A stretch of DNA of 64,000 bases from UBA4732 sp002404095 (GTDB lineage Bacteria; Planctomycetota; Planctomycetia; Gemmatales; Gemmataceae), in contig DAIPWT010000003.1 in the NCBI GenBank assembly GCA_036783645.1, positions 1 through 64,000 of the forward strand, in the 5' to 3' direction. Shown here piece after piece: positions 46,434 to 54,389 of this stretch. The notes below the pieces were generated by a model, which was not told the origin of the DNA, did no database searches, and saw nothing but the letters and a program-made list of their open reading frames with translations. The position numbers and the translations under genes are program-made. Within the stretch, counting starts at the first letter, position 1. Each line of letters starts with the position of its first letter.

Positions 46434-47318
46434 TCAGCGCCTCCTGCGACGGCGTTCGCGCAGTCGGAAAAAGCGGATGAGGGCTTCGAGATGGTCGCCC
46501 TCGGTCGAAACCTCAATGAGGTCGGTCCCGGAGACGCGGGCCAGCTGTTGGACGGTCTCACGACGACCCAAGGCGGCGGCCTGATAGGCGTTTCGCACCT
46601 GGCGGCTGGCCGTGTCCAGTAACACGCGCTCGCCGGTTTCGGCGTCCTCGACTTGCAAGAGGCCGACGGCCGGCAACTCCTCCTCACGCGGGTCGGTGAC
46701 GCGCACGGCGATCAGATCGTGCCGTCGGCCGGCGCGCTTGAAGGATAATTCATAGCCTTCATCGAGGAAATCACTGAAAAGAAAGACGATGGCCCGACGG
46801 CGTTGGATGCGGTTGATGAAGTCGAGACCTTCACGGAGCGAAGTACCGGCATGATGCGGCTGGTGAAAAAGCACGTCGCGGATCAGCCGCAGGACGTGAC
46901 GGGCGCCCTTGCCCGGCGGCACGAAACGTTCGATGCGGTCGGTGAACTGCACGAGGCCGACGCGGTCGTTGTTGCTGACGGCGCTGAAGGCCAGCACGGC
47001 AGCCAACTCGGCGGCGACCTCGCGTTTCTGCTGCGTCCGCGTGCCGAAGAGATGGCTGGCGCTGCAATCAACGGCCAGAAGCACGGTCAGCTCGCGCTCT
47101 TCGACGAAGCGTTTGATAAACGGATGGCCCATACGAGCGGTGACGTTCCAGTCGATGGCGCGAATGTCGTCGCCGGGCTGGTACTCGCGCACTTCCTCGA
47201 AGGCGAGACCGGCGCCCTTGAAGACGCTGTGATATTCGCCGCCAAGGAGATCCTCGACGGCGCGGCGCGCCTTCAGTTGCAGACGCCGAATCTGACGTAG
47301 AACCTCACGGGGCAGCAT
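46434..47318 (-). CDS. DUF58 family protein (MoxR-associated, vWA-like)
   Basis: The 294-residue protein has the DUF58 signature near the N-terminus: ARRAVEDLLGGEYHSVFKGA, EEVREYQPGDDIRAIDWNVT and RMGHPFIKRFVEERE. A von Willebrand A-like domain follows, with the MIDAS start DCSASH (DxSxS variant) in TVLLAVDCSASHLF. DUF58 proteins are partners of MoxR AAA+ ATPases and may help assemble metal-dependent or secreted complexes. The next gene downstream is BatD-like, two bases away. The arginine-rich C-terminus (RERRRRRR) is unusual. Confidence 0.92.
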   Translation of the reverse strand: MLPREVLRQIRRLQLKARRAVEDLLGGEYHSVFKGAGLAFEEVREYQPGDDIRAIDWNVTARMGHPFIKRFVEERELTVLLAVDCSASHLFGTRTQQKREVAAELAAVLAFSAVSNNDRVGLVQFTDRIERFVPPGKGARHVLRLIRDVLFHQPHHAGTSLREGLDFINRIQRRRAIVFLFSDFLDEGYELSFKRAGRRHDLIAVRVTDPREEELPAVGLLQVEDAETGERVLLDTASRQVRNAYQAAALGRRETVQQLARVSGTDLIEVSTEGDHLEALIRFFRLRERRRRRR

Positions 47319-47398
47319 GACGGCGGACTCACGGCAATGGGGGCGACGGATTCAGCGTATCGCAAGCGGGAGGGAACGGATAGTATCCGCCCGCCTCA

Positions 47399-49558
47399 TC
47401 ATTTGTCCTTGGCCATCTTGCTCAAATCCCACAGCAACACGCTCGTGTCCTGCGACCCACTGGCCAGGAAAGCGCCGTCCGACGTGAATCGTAGGGTTGT
47501 CACAGGGCCGCGGTGACCCAGAAAGGTGTGCAGCTTTTTCTTTTGCGGCCAATCATACACCCGCACTCCATAGGTCGTATACGGCTCATCCGCCACGCAG
47601 ATTGCCAATCGCTTGCCGTCCGGACTGAAAGCCATTGGTCCATACATCGGCGGCTCGGCACGTGTAGGAAAGGTGTCGAAGTCTTCGCCCATCTCTCCTT
47701 TCGCGTAATTCACCGATGTCACGCGGCCTGAAGAGAATATCGCCGCCGCCCACTCGTTATCCGCCGCCGTTACCGTCAGCGTGCCGGATGCGGTGGTGGG
47801 ATCTTCCACCTCGGCGAGTTTCTTCCCAGTCTTCAGGTCGTAACCCACGAACACGATCGCCTTCTGGCCTCCTTGGACTCGAAGGCCCACGATTACAACA
47901 CGGGAACCGTCCGGACTGAACACGGCCGCGGGCGGCCCGGCGCTATTGAAAGGGATGACGTCGAACTCGGCCACGCGCTGACGAGTCGTCAAGTCCCAGA
48001 CGATGCACGACCCCGACCGGCCCTCGGCTTGGCGGTTCGACGTGATAAGCCTCGTCCCATCGGGTGAGAGGCCAATTTGGACGGCCGCGCCCGCGTTCGG
48101 CAGCGACGGAACGACGAACAGGTTCTGCCCGCTGGCCACGTCAAAGATTTCCGTCTCCGAGACGTTCAGCCAGATGGCCCGCGCGCAGTCGGCCGAAAGG
48201 TAAACGACTGGCTGGATCAACGGCTGCCCCGGTAAACGACCCGGGCTAAGAGTGATTGAGTCGTTCGTTTCGCCGGTGGCCATGTCCCAGCCGAACACCT
48301 TGCCATCCAGCCCGGAGGTGAACATGGTCTTGTCTGCGGCCGAGAAGGCGATGCTGTGGACGGCCGCCCTGTGGATCATCGAGGGCGACAGCAGCTGGGC
48401 GGCGGTGGCGTCCCATGCAAACGCGAATTGGTGGACCGTCAGCCACGCGATCACCCGATAATTGTCCGTAAACGTCAGGCCCGTAATCGCACCGACCGGC
48501 AACCCTGCCGGAGGCGACACGATCTCCAGCGGCTTGCCGTCGGCGTCCCAACGCTGTAAACGGTAATCGGGGCCGATGGAAGCAATCGTCTTACCGTCCG
48601 GAGAGAAGGCCACTCGCACGCCCTGTCCCTTGACTCCGAGCAAAGTTTGCAGCCGTCTGCCAGTCCGCACGTCCCACACGTCAAGCGGTCCATCGCCGGC
48701 GGAGACGACGACGCGCTCGCCGTCCGCGGAAAACGCCGCCGCAACCACCGCTCCTCCCGTTCCCGTGACGCGCGCCTTGAACCGTTCTTTGCCTGCCTCC
48801 ACATCCCAGACCTGGGCTGTCCGCATCGCCTCTTGAGCCTCGGCGGCCGGTGCGACCGCCTTGGGGGCCGAAGTCAACGCACTGGGCCTGATGGCCGGCG
48901 CCGGCGGTCCGTGCGTGACGAGCGTTTTGCCGTCGCGCGATAGTTCCAGGAAAATTGGCGCAGGCTGAATCGTCGCAACCTGCGCCAAAACGACGTTCTT
49001 GTCCACATCCACGACGACCGCCGCGCCTTTCTTATCCTGTCGTTGCGCACCGTAAGCCAGCGTCTTCCCATCCGCAGACAAAAAGACTCCAGGCGTGCCC
49101 ACGAGGAGGACGCCCTCCGGCGGTTCCACGGCCAGGAGTTGTTTGCCCGTTTCCACGTCCACCACCGTCAGCGCGCCGGGCCGTGCGACGGCGGCCCGTT
49201 TGCCGTCGGCTGACACGATCACCTGCCCCGGCCCGACCACGCCCTTCTTTTCGAGCGGCCGGCCTGTGCCGACGTCGTACCGCCGGACTCCACCGGTTAA
49301 AGTCGGAGCGAGCAGGGTGGTATATTCGGGAGGCGTCAGAGCAACCGAGGGGTTCGTGCGCAGGATCGGACGGCTGACTCCGAAGCGAATCTTGGCCCCG
49401 TCCGGCAGCGGATCGTCGGCCGGCAGCGCCTCGCGCTCGGCCTTCGGCGGCGGCGATTGGCCGGGGTCGGCGAAAAGCAAGGGCGTGGCGAGCAAACCCG
49501 CTCCGACAAGGAAGCACCTCAAGAATTGGATAGTCATGGTGGAAATCCGGTGCGGCAT
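47399..49558 (-). CDS. exported WD40-repeat protein
   Basis: I place the start at ATG 49558 (719 residues); ATG 49537, which begins nearer the signal core, is also possible. The signal peptide is FLRCFLVGAGLLATPLLFAD. The rest is a beta-propeller of many WD40-type blades: GTPGVFLSADGKTLAYGA, VRVAFSPDGKTIASIGPDYR, AFSAADKTMFTSGLDGKVFG, RLAICVADEPYTTYGVRVYD and TLRFTSDGAFLASGSQDTSV ending in LLWDLS. Roughly two propellers are implied. It is probably a periplasmic interaction scaffold. Planctomycetes have many such proteins. No catalytic domain is seen. Confidence 0.88.
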   Translation of the reverse strand: MPHRISTMTIQFLRCFLVGAGLLATPLLFADPGQSPPPKAEREALPADDPLPDGAKIRFGVSRPILRTNPSVALTPPEYTTLLAPTLTGGVRRYDVGTGRPLEKKGVVGPGQVIVSADGKRAAVARPGALTVVDVETGKQLLAVEPPEGVLLVGTPGVFLSADGKTLAYGAQRQDKKGAAVVVDVDKNVVLAQVATIQPAPIFLELSRDGKTLVTHGPPAPAIRPSALTSAPKAVAPAAEAQEAMRTAQVWDVEAGKERFKARVTGTGGAVVAAAFSADGERVVVSAGDGPLDVWDVRTGRRLQTLLGVKGQGVRVAFSPDGKTIASIGPDYRLQRWDADGKPLEIVSPPAGLPVGAITGLTFTDNYRVIAWLTVHQFAFAWDATAAQLLSPSMIHRAAVHSIAFSAADKTMFTSGLDGKVFGWDMATGETNDSITLSPGRLPGQPLIQPVVYLSADCARAIWLNVSETEIFDVASGQNLFVVPSLPNAGAAVQIGLSPDGTRLITSNRQAEGRSGSCIVWDLTTRQRVAEFDVIPFNSAGPPAAVFSPDGSRVVIVGLRVQGGQKAIVFVGYDLKTGKKLAEVEDPTTASGTLTVTAADNEWAAAIFSSGRVTSVNYAKGEMGEDFDTFPTRAEPPMYGPMAFSPDGKRLAICVADEPYTTYGVRVYDWPQKKKLHTFLGHRGPVTTLRFTSDGAFLASGSQDTSVLLWDLSKMAKDK

Positions 49559-49674
49559 AGGTGACAAGGTTCCTAGATAAGCTATCCATCCAGAGGCGCC
49601 TTGGCCTGTGTTATTATCTATAAAACGGACGAGGAAGACGAGGAGCTAGGGGAGACAACGAACTGAATGAGGTT

Positions 49675-51237
49675 TTGAGTAGAAGATATACTTGGGCGCC
49701 GGACGCTGCGGCGCCTGCGCATCTGATCGAGGCCAAGGGGGTCTCTCAGGCCAAGGTCGCCTGCGAAGCAGGAGTCGCCGAATCGACCATTTCGGAAGTG
49801 CTGGCAGGTGAGCGAAACCTGAACCGCACCCACATCGGTCGGCTCTGTTTCATCGTGACGAACAAGTGGATGAAGGCCGGCTACGGCGAGCCGTTGCGTC
49901 GCTACTTCGGCGAATCGGCCTGGGTGGAATCGGTGGTGAACTTCGGCCACGCCAAGCAGATTTTCGAGGACGCCGACGTATTCCCATCGATCCTCGTGGC
50001 CCGCAAGCCGACGGCAGACGCGCCGCCGACGACGGCGCGCGTCTGCGACATCCCGCGCGATACATTGCGAATCGACGATTTATCAAATCAGATTGCGGCC
50101 GAGGGGTTTGAACTGCCGCGCGAGAAACTTTCGGCCGGCGCCTGGACGCTGGAACCACCGGGCGTGATGGCGCTGATGGAGAAGATTCGGCGCGTTGGCG
50201 TACCGCTAAAGGAGATTGCCGGGTGCATCCCAATTTACGGGATTAAGACCGGGTTCAACGAGGCTTTCCTGATCGATACCCCGACAAAGGAACTCTTGGT
50301 CGCCGCCGATCCAAAGTCAGGGAAACTGTTCAGGCCGTATCTTCGAGGCCAGGACATCGACCGCTGGAAGGGACAGTGGGCTGGTCAATGGTTGATCGCG
50401 ATGAGGTCAAGCGCAAACTACGATTGGCCGTGGTCAAAGGCCGCTGAAGCCGCTGACGAAGTATTCAAGCAGACTTACCCAGCGCTACAGGAACACTTCG
50501 GGCGGTATCGAACGGAACTGGCGGGGCGAAAGAATAAAGTACATTTCTGGTGGGAATTGTCGGGTTCTTCGCAATGGGAAGCATACGAGCAGCCGAAAAT
50601 CATGTACCAAGAGATTCAGTTTCATCCATGCTATATGCTGGACCGAGAGCGGATGTTGGCGAATAACAAGGTCTTTTTCATCCCAAACGGTGACTTGTAC
50701 TTGCTTGGCGTAATGAATTCTCCGCTCATGTGGTGGCACAATTGGCGTTATCTTCCGCACATGAAGGACGAAGCGCTAACCCCAGTCGGTTTCCTGATGG
50801 AAGACCTCCCGGTCGCACGTCCGACTCAGGAAATCCGCGAATCGGCGGAAGGGGCCGTCCAAAGTTTACTCGATATCGCCGGCAAACAGCAAACCGGGCG
50901 GCGCGACGTGCTGGACTGGTTGCGGGTGGAATACGCCGTGAATAAGCCGAGTCAGAAGCTACAGGACGTATCGGCCCTCACACCGGATGCGCTGGCAGCC
51001 GAAGTGAAGAAGGCCCGCGGCAAGAAGAACCCGCTGACCGTGGCCGGGCTGAAGGCGCTGAGGGAGGAACACGGCCGGAGCATCGTCCCACTGCAAACGC
51101 TGGCGGCGGAAGCGCGGACGCTGGAAAGACAAGTCGCCGAGTTGGTGAACGCGGCCTACGGCCTGACGCCGGAGGAAGTGGCCTTGATGTGGAAGACGGC
51201 CCCGCCGCGGATGCCGGGGGAAGCGCCCGACAGTTGA
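49675..51237 (+). CDS. chimeric ORF: HigA-like HTH fragment fused to C-terminal part of type IIG restriction enzyme
   Basis: Residues about 10-55 are an HTH nearly identical to that of the HigA gene at 53394 (LIEAKGVSQAKVACEAGVAE, STISEVLAGERNLNRTHIGR). Directly after GRL the sequence becomes FIVTNKWMKAGYGEPLRRYF, the end of the methyltransferase core of Eco57I-like type IIG enzymes. It continues into ADVFPSILVARKP, GIKTGFNEAFLID and the TaqI-like target-recognition region (LFRPYLRGQDIDRWKGQW, MLDRERMLANNKVFFIPNGD). The upstream methylase motifs (SAM-binding, NPPY) and nuclease are absent. The start is a TTG with a poor ribosome site. The likely origin is a deletion joining two genes. It cannot methylate; DNA binding through the recognition domain is possible. 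Confidence 0.75.
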   Translation: MSRRYTWAPDAAAPAHLIEAKGVSQAKVACEAGVAESTISEVLAGERNLNRTHIGRLCFIVTNKWMKAGYGEPLRRYFGESAWVESVVNFGHAKQIFEDADVFPSILVARKPTADAPPTTARVCDIPRDTLRIDDLSNQIAAEGFELPREKLSAGAWTLEPPGVMALMEKIRRVGVPLKEIAGCIPIYGIKTGFNEAFLIDTPTKELLVAADPKSGKLFRPYLRGQDIDRWKGQWAGQWLIAMRSSANYDWPWSKAAEAADEVFKQTYPALQEHFGRYRTELAGRKNKVHFWWELSGSSQWEAYEQPKIMYQEIQFHPCYMLDRERMLANNKVFFIPNGDLYLLGVMNSPLMWWHNWRYLPHMKDEALTPVGFLMEDLPVARPTQEIRESAEGAVQSLLDIAGKQQTGRRDVLDWLRVEYAVNKPSQKLQDVSALTPDALAAEVKKARGKKNPLTVAGLKALREEHGRSIVPLQTLAAEARTLERQVAELVNAAYGLTPEEVALMWKTAPPRMPGEAPDS

Positions 51238-51314
51238 GAAGAAAGCACAGCTTGTTTCAACGCCGTCCCTAGGCAACAATGAATGTCATCGGGACGGCCG
51301 GAGTAGTTACCGGT

Positions 51315-51360
51315 CTGCCCGGCTGTCAACGGTCGGTTACTCGCCGCGGCAGCCGGGCAG
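51315..51360. promoter_or_regulatory. hairpin upstream of TIR gene
   Basis: CTGCCCGGCTG and CAGCCGGGCAG form an 11-base perfect stem around a 24-base loop, 78 bases after the chimeric ORF's stop and 24 bases before the TIR gene's start. It could be a terminator of the upstream ORF or a leader structure of the TIR gene. There is no T-run. Confidence 0.4.
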
Positions 51361-51383
51361 GCGTTGCCCGACCGGAGTAAGCC

Positions 51384-52367
51384 ATGTCGCGCCAGAGTCT
51401 GAGAGCCGCGCTTGTCCGGCTTACTTCCTTTGAAACTACCCCGCCCTACGATGCGGTGGTTGACGTGGGCCGCGAACTGAACGATGTTCGTATGGACGAC
51501 TTTGCCGGCTCGTACCCGTTGTCGCCTGCCCGCGGCCTATTGTATGCGGCAGCACGCCTTACCCATCCGCGCTTGACCGAAGCCGATCGCGCCCGTTTGA
51601 ACGACGGCGGCCATATCATCGGGTTGCTGAGGCAATGGGATGGGAACGAGTTGTGGCTTTACGACAGAAATCAACTGATCGCGTTCGCCAGGGACGCCGA
51701 CGCGGAATTGGAACGGAGAACGCCGCTGGCGAACATCGCCGCGGAGGGCGGCGTAGTCGGAGGACAGGACCACGCGGTGGTGCCGGCTGTTGTCTTGGAT
51801 CTGAACGCAGTACACTGCGCAACCCCGGCGGCTCTAGCCTTACGGTCAAGCGGTGCCAAGCCGTCTGGTCAAGCGACCGATCCGGCGGCTGTTCCTCAAC
51901 TGATCACTGATCCGCCCAAGACGCCGGTGGAAATCTTCTTCTCCTACTCCCAGAAGGATGCAACGCTGCTGGACAAATTGGTAGCCCACCTCAGCCAACT
52001 CAAGCACCAGGGGCTGATCGCCGGATGGCATGACCGTAAGATCGCGGCAGGCACCGAATGGGAGCGGGAAATTGATGAGCATTTGAACTCTGCCCGTATC
52101 ATCCTGTTACTTATCAGCGCTGATTTTCTTGCCTCGGGCTACTGTTACGGCGTGGAAATGAAGCGTGCGCTTCAGCGGCACGAGGCAGGGGAAGCGCGCG
52201 TTATTCCTATCATCCTCCGCCCGTGCGATTGGCATACTTCCCTTTTCGGCAAACTTCAGGCGTTGCCTGAAAAAGCCAAACCAGTGACAAAATGGTCAAA
52301 TCAAGACAGTGCCTTTACGGATGTGGTTAGGGGAATAAGAGCTGCCGTCATGGAACTTACTGCTTAG
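51384..52367 (+). CDS. TIR-domain protein with unrecognised N-terminal domain
   Basis: GGAG precedes the ATG by seven bases. Residues 182-325 form a TIR domain: PVEIFFSYSQKDATLLDKLV, GWHDRKIAAGTEWEREID, ARIILLLISADFLASGYC. Glu258 in YGVEMKRAL is the expected NAD-glycohydrolase Glu. Bacterial TIR proteins often hydrolyse NAD+ or make cyclic ADP-ribose signals, commonly in phage defence, so a defence role is inferred. Residues 1-150 have no recognised family (RLTSFETTPPYDAVVDVGRE, LRQWDGNELWLYDRNQLIAF); they could sense a trigger. A Pro/Ala-rich linker (155-180) joins the two. Neighbours are an RM remnant, small genes and HigBA. Confidence 0.88.
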   Translation: MSRQSLRAALVRLTSFETTPPYDAVVDVGRELNDVRMDDFAGSYPLSPARGLLYAAARLTHPRLTEADRARLNDGGHIIGLLRQWDGNELWLYDRNQLIAFARDADAELERRTPLANIAAEGGVVGGQDHAVVPAVVLDLNAVHCATPAALALRSSGAKPSGQATDPAAVPQLITDPPKTPVEIFFSYSQKDATLLDKLVAHLSQLKHQGLIAGWHDRKIAAGTEWEREIDEHLNSARIILLLISADFLASGYCYGVEMKRALQRHEAGEARVIPIILRPCDWHTSLFGKLQALPEKAKPVTKWSNQDSAFTDVVRGIRAAVMELTA

Positions 52368-52413
52368 AAATGCTTTTAATCGCCCTGCTTGCCACCCCAC
52401 AGGTGTCGAACCC

Positions 52414-52554
52414 ATGACTACACAAAAGGCCGACGACAAGGCTCGTAAGCGGACGGAGCATTTGCGGAAACGCCGCGTCGCACTGGTCGAGGCGATGCAA
52501 AGGGACGTGCGCCAACTCCGCAAGATCATCCACGGACAAGGGAATAAGAAGTAG
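52414..52554 (+). CDS. small basic helical protein
   Basis: This 46-residue frame from ATG 52414 to TAG 52554 lies between the TIR gene and the next small gene, close to both (46 and 22 bases). The sequence is highly charged and helix-forming (KADDKARKRTEHLRKRRVAL, VEAMQRDVRQLRKIIHG), with a coiled-coil-like pattern. A ribosome site is not obvious (AGGTGTCGAACCC). It might be translationally coupled in a TIR operon. Recognition is by coding character only. Confidence 0.5.
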   Translation: MTTQKADDKARKRTEHLRKRRVALVEAMQRDVRQLRKIIHGQGNKK

Positions 52555-52576
52555 CGGCCCGTTCGGAGGAGCAATC

Positions 52577-52888
52577 ATGAACGAGGTCAGCGGCCGTACC
52601 ATTCCCCACACCGACCTGCCCGAAGCGGGCGCCGACGACATGCTCTACGAGGAATGGAATACCTACCGGCGCGAGGCGTCCCGTCTGCTCGCGGAGGGCT
52701 GCGAGGGCAAGTTCGTACTCATCAAAGGCGATCAGGTCGTTTCCGTGCATGACACATGGGATGTCGCTCGGCAAGCGGGCCTGCGACTCTATTTGCTGGA
52801 GCCGTTCCTGGTCCATGAGGTCCGCTCCGAAGAGCCGATCCTGCGTCTCCGCGGGTACACCTTGCCATGCCCCGGTTGGCCGTCTTGA
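52577..52888 (+). CDS. conserved-looking small hypothetical protein
   Basis: The 103-residue protein starts six bases after the strong ribosome site GGAGGAG. The sequence WNTYRREASRLLAEGCEGKF, VLIKGDQVVSVHDTWDVARQ and FLVHEVRSEEPILRLRGYTL resembles small proteins (DUF5678-like) common in planctomycetes, in which a helix is followed by a strand pair FVLIKGxxV. Role unknown. It lies between the TIR protein and HigBA on the same strand, perhaps in one operon. Confidence 0.75.
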   Translation: MNEVSGRTIPHTDLPEAGADDMLYEEWNTYRREASRLLAEGCEGKFVLIKGDQVVSVHDTWDVARQAGLRLYLLEPFLVHEVRSEEPILRLRGYTLPCPGWPS

Positions 52889-52960
52889 CTTCTTCGCATT
52901 TTGCGAAGATAATGCATCTGCGGCAAAGCCTTGTTACGCCGGTCTAAGACGAGTTCGGGG

Positions 52961-53350
52961 ATGCGAATTATTTCCATCAAAAAGTTACGTTATTTTTGGA
53001 ATAGTCCCGAGCATCCCGACGCTGAATCGCCCTTGAAAGCGTGGTATCAGACCGTCAAGTCTTGCGACTGGACCTGTTTTGCTGACGTCCGGAAGACCTA
53101 CGGCACGACCGATTCCGTCGGTGGCAAGGTGGTTTTTGATATCGGCGGCAACAAGTACCGGCTGATCGCCGTGATTGACTACGCGGGCCATAAAGTCTTC
53201 GTCCGTCACGTCCTCGATCACAAGGAGTACGACAAGGGACGGTGGAAAAAAGATTCCTTCGGCGAGAACTGGAAGCCGCGGTCCATCCCGCCTGTCGCCG
53301 ATCAGAGCCGAAGAAAGAAGAGGAGGCCGCGCCGCCAAGGTGACATATGA
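52961..53350 (+). CDS. higB: HigB-type mRNA interferase toxin
   Basis: The start is ATG 52961; the frame is open from 52931, but residues before it do not fit. Family features of HigB are plain: MRIISIKKLRYFWNSPEHPD, SPLKAWYQTVKSCDWTCFAD, VFDIGGNKYRLIAVIDYAGH and VFVRHVLDHKEYDKGRWKKD. The His in VRHVLDHKEYD and Lys of YDKG are the expected catalytic surface. A basic tail (SRRKKRRPRRQ) extends past the usual end. It is followed by HigA after 43 bases. Toxins of this family cut mRNA on ribosomes. Confidence 0.92.
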   Translation: MRIISIKKLRYFWNSPEHPDAESPLKAWYQTVKSCDWTCFADVRKTYGTTDSVGGKVVFDIGGNKYRLIAVIDYAGHKVFVRHVLDHKEYDKGRWKKDSFGENWKPRSIPPVADQSRRKKRRPRRQGDI

Positions 53351-53393
53351 TCCGGCGACGCGGCGCCCCAAGATAAGAGAAATGAGGTAAGCC

Positions 53394-53816
53394 ATGAAGA
53401 CTAAGCGGAAGGGCGGCGGCAACCAGGACATTTACCTGGAACTGGTCCAGCGAGTTCCGCTCCGTCCGATTCGTTCGGATGACGAACTGGACCGAGCAAT
53501 TGAGATAGTTGACGAACTGATCGATCACGACGAACGGGGGGCCGACGAACGCGACTACCTCGACGTACTCAGCGACCTGATCGAGCGCTACGAAGCGGAG
53601 GCGCATCCCATCGCCGCGGCGCCGGACGCCTTGGTGCTGGCGCACCTGATCGAGGCCAAGGGGGTTTCTCAGGCCGACGTCGCCCGCGAAGCAGGCATCG
53701 CCGAATCGACCATTTCGGAAGTGTTGGTGGGCAAGCGAAACCTGAACCGCGCCCACATCGGCCGACTGGCCCGGTACTTCAACGTCGGTCCCGCGGCTTT
53801 CCAATTCACCGAATAG
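53394..53816 (+). CDS. higA: HigA-type antitoxin
   Basis: The 140-residue protein starts after GAGGTAAGCC. An N-terminal helical region (LRPIRSDDELDRAIEIVDEL, RDYLDVLSDLIERYEAEAHP) is typical of HigA; the C-terminal HTH is LIEAKGVSQADVAREAGIAE-STISEVLVGKRNLNRAHIGR, then LARYFNVGPAAF. It neutralises the upstream HigB and represses the operon. About 130 bases of this HTH are nearly identical to the start of the chimeric ORF at 49675. Confidence 0.93.
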   Translation: MKTKRKGGGNQDIYLELVQRVPLRPIRSDDELDRAIEIVDELIDHDERGADERDYLDVLSDLIERYEAEAHPIAAAPDALVLAHLIEAKGVSQADVAREAGIAESTISEVLVGKRNLNRAHIGRLARYFNVGPAAFQFTE

Positions 53817-53840
53817 ACGCCCTGTTACCCAAGTTCCCCC

Positions 53841-53944
53841 CTCGTTCCCAAACTCCTGTTTGGGAACGCTCTCTTGCGAAACTCTGTTTCACTTAGAACC
53901 TATCCCGGCGGGTGCGGAATGTGAAACAGAAGTTTGGGAACGAG
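53841..53944. repeat. palindromic repeat (family G, copy 1)
   Basis: It begins CTCGTTCCCAAACTCCTGTT and ends AGTTTGGGAACGAG, with inner arms GTTTCAC / GTGAAAC. It lies 24 bases after higA. The ends are complementary over 14 bases. The same element recurs at 54194-54326. Confidence 0.85.
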
Positions 53945-54193
53945 GGTGAACCTTGTTGCGTGGCGCACCCTGGGCGGCAAATCGCTTGGCGGGTTGGCGG
54001 GCGGCTGCTAAGTCCTTTGCGGATAACGACTTCGTCCCGCCAACCCTCGCCCGCCAAACCGCCTTTGGCGGGCGATGCCAGAGGAGCGTACCACTGCTCA
54101 GAAAAGCGGCGATCTTGAGGACGGCGCGCCCCGATGTACTACTAGGAGCGCCGCCCAACGAGGTTATCTACAGAGCAGCTTCCTTCTCGCCTT

Positions 54194-54326
54194 CTCGTTC
54201 CCAAACTCCTGTTTGGGAACGCTCTCTTGCGAAACTCTGTTTCGCTTAGAACCTGTCCCGGCAGGTGCGGAAAGCGAAACAGGAGTTTCGCGGACGGACG
54301 TTCTCAAACAGGAGTTTGGGAACGAG
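54194..54326. repeat. palindromic repeat (family G, copy 2)
   Basis: The left part matches copy 1 nearly base for base (CTCGTTCCCAAACTCCTGTT..., then GAAACTCTGTTTCGCTTAG). The right part is about 30 bases longer because of an extra GAGTTTCGCGGACGGACG segment. It ends AGTTTGGGAACGAG. It is followed by a hairpin GAGGAAGC-CTCATGCTTCCTC (about 54345-54367) that may terminate the HTH-receiver gene transcribed from the right. Confidence 0.85.
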
Positions 54327-54339
54327 GGTGAAACAAAAA

Positions 54340-54370
54340 AACGGGAGGAAGCCTCATGCTTCCTCCCGTT
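54340..54370 (-). terminator. probable terminator of the HTH-receiver gene
   Basis: ACGGGAGGAAGC / GCTTCCTCCCGT is a 12-base perfect stem with a short loop (CTCAT), 20 bases after the stop at 54390. On the minus strand it is followed by the complement of AACAAAAAA, a T-run (TTTTTTGTT), so it fits an intrinsic terminator. Confidence 0.8.
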
Positions 54371-54389
54371 AATGTTCGCGCCGCGCCAA

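Larger units (their letters stand above)
53817..54389. other. noncoding repeat-bearing region downstream of higA
   Basis: It carries two copies of the family G palindrome (53841-53944, 54194-54326) and, between them, another inverted stretch (GGCGGGTTGGCGGGCGG with CCGCCAACCCTCGCCCGCC, about 53987-54057). No supported gene is present; frames here read through repeats. Confidence 0.6.
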
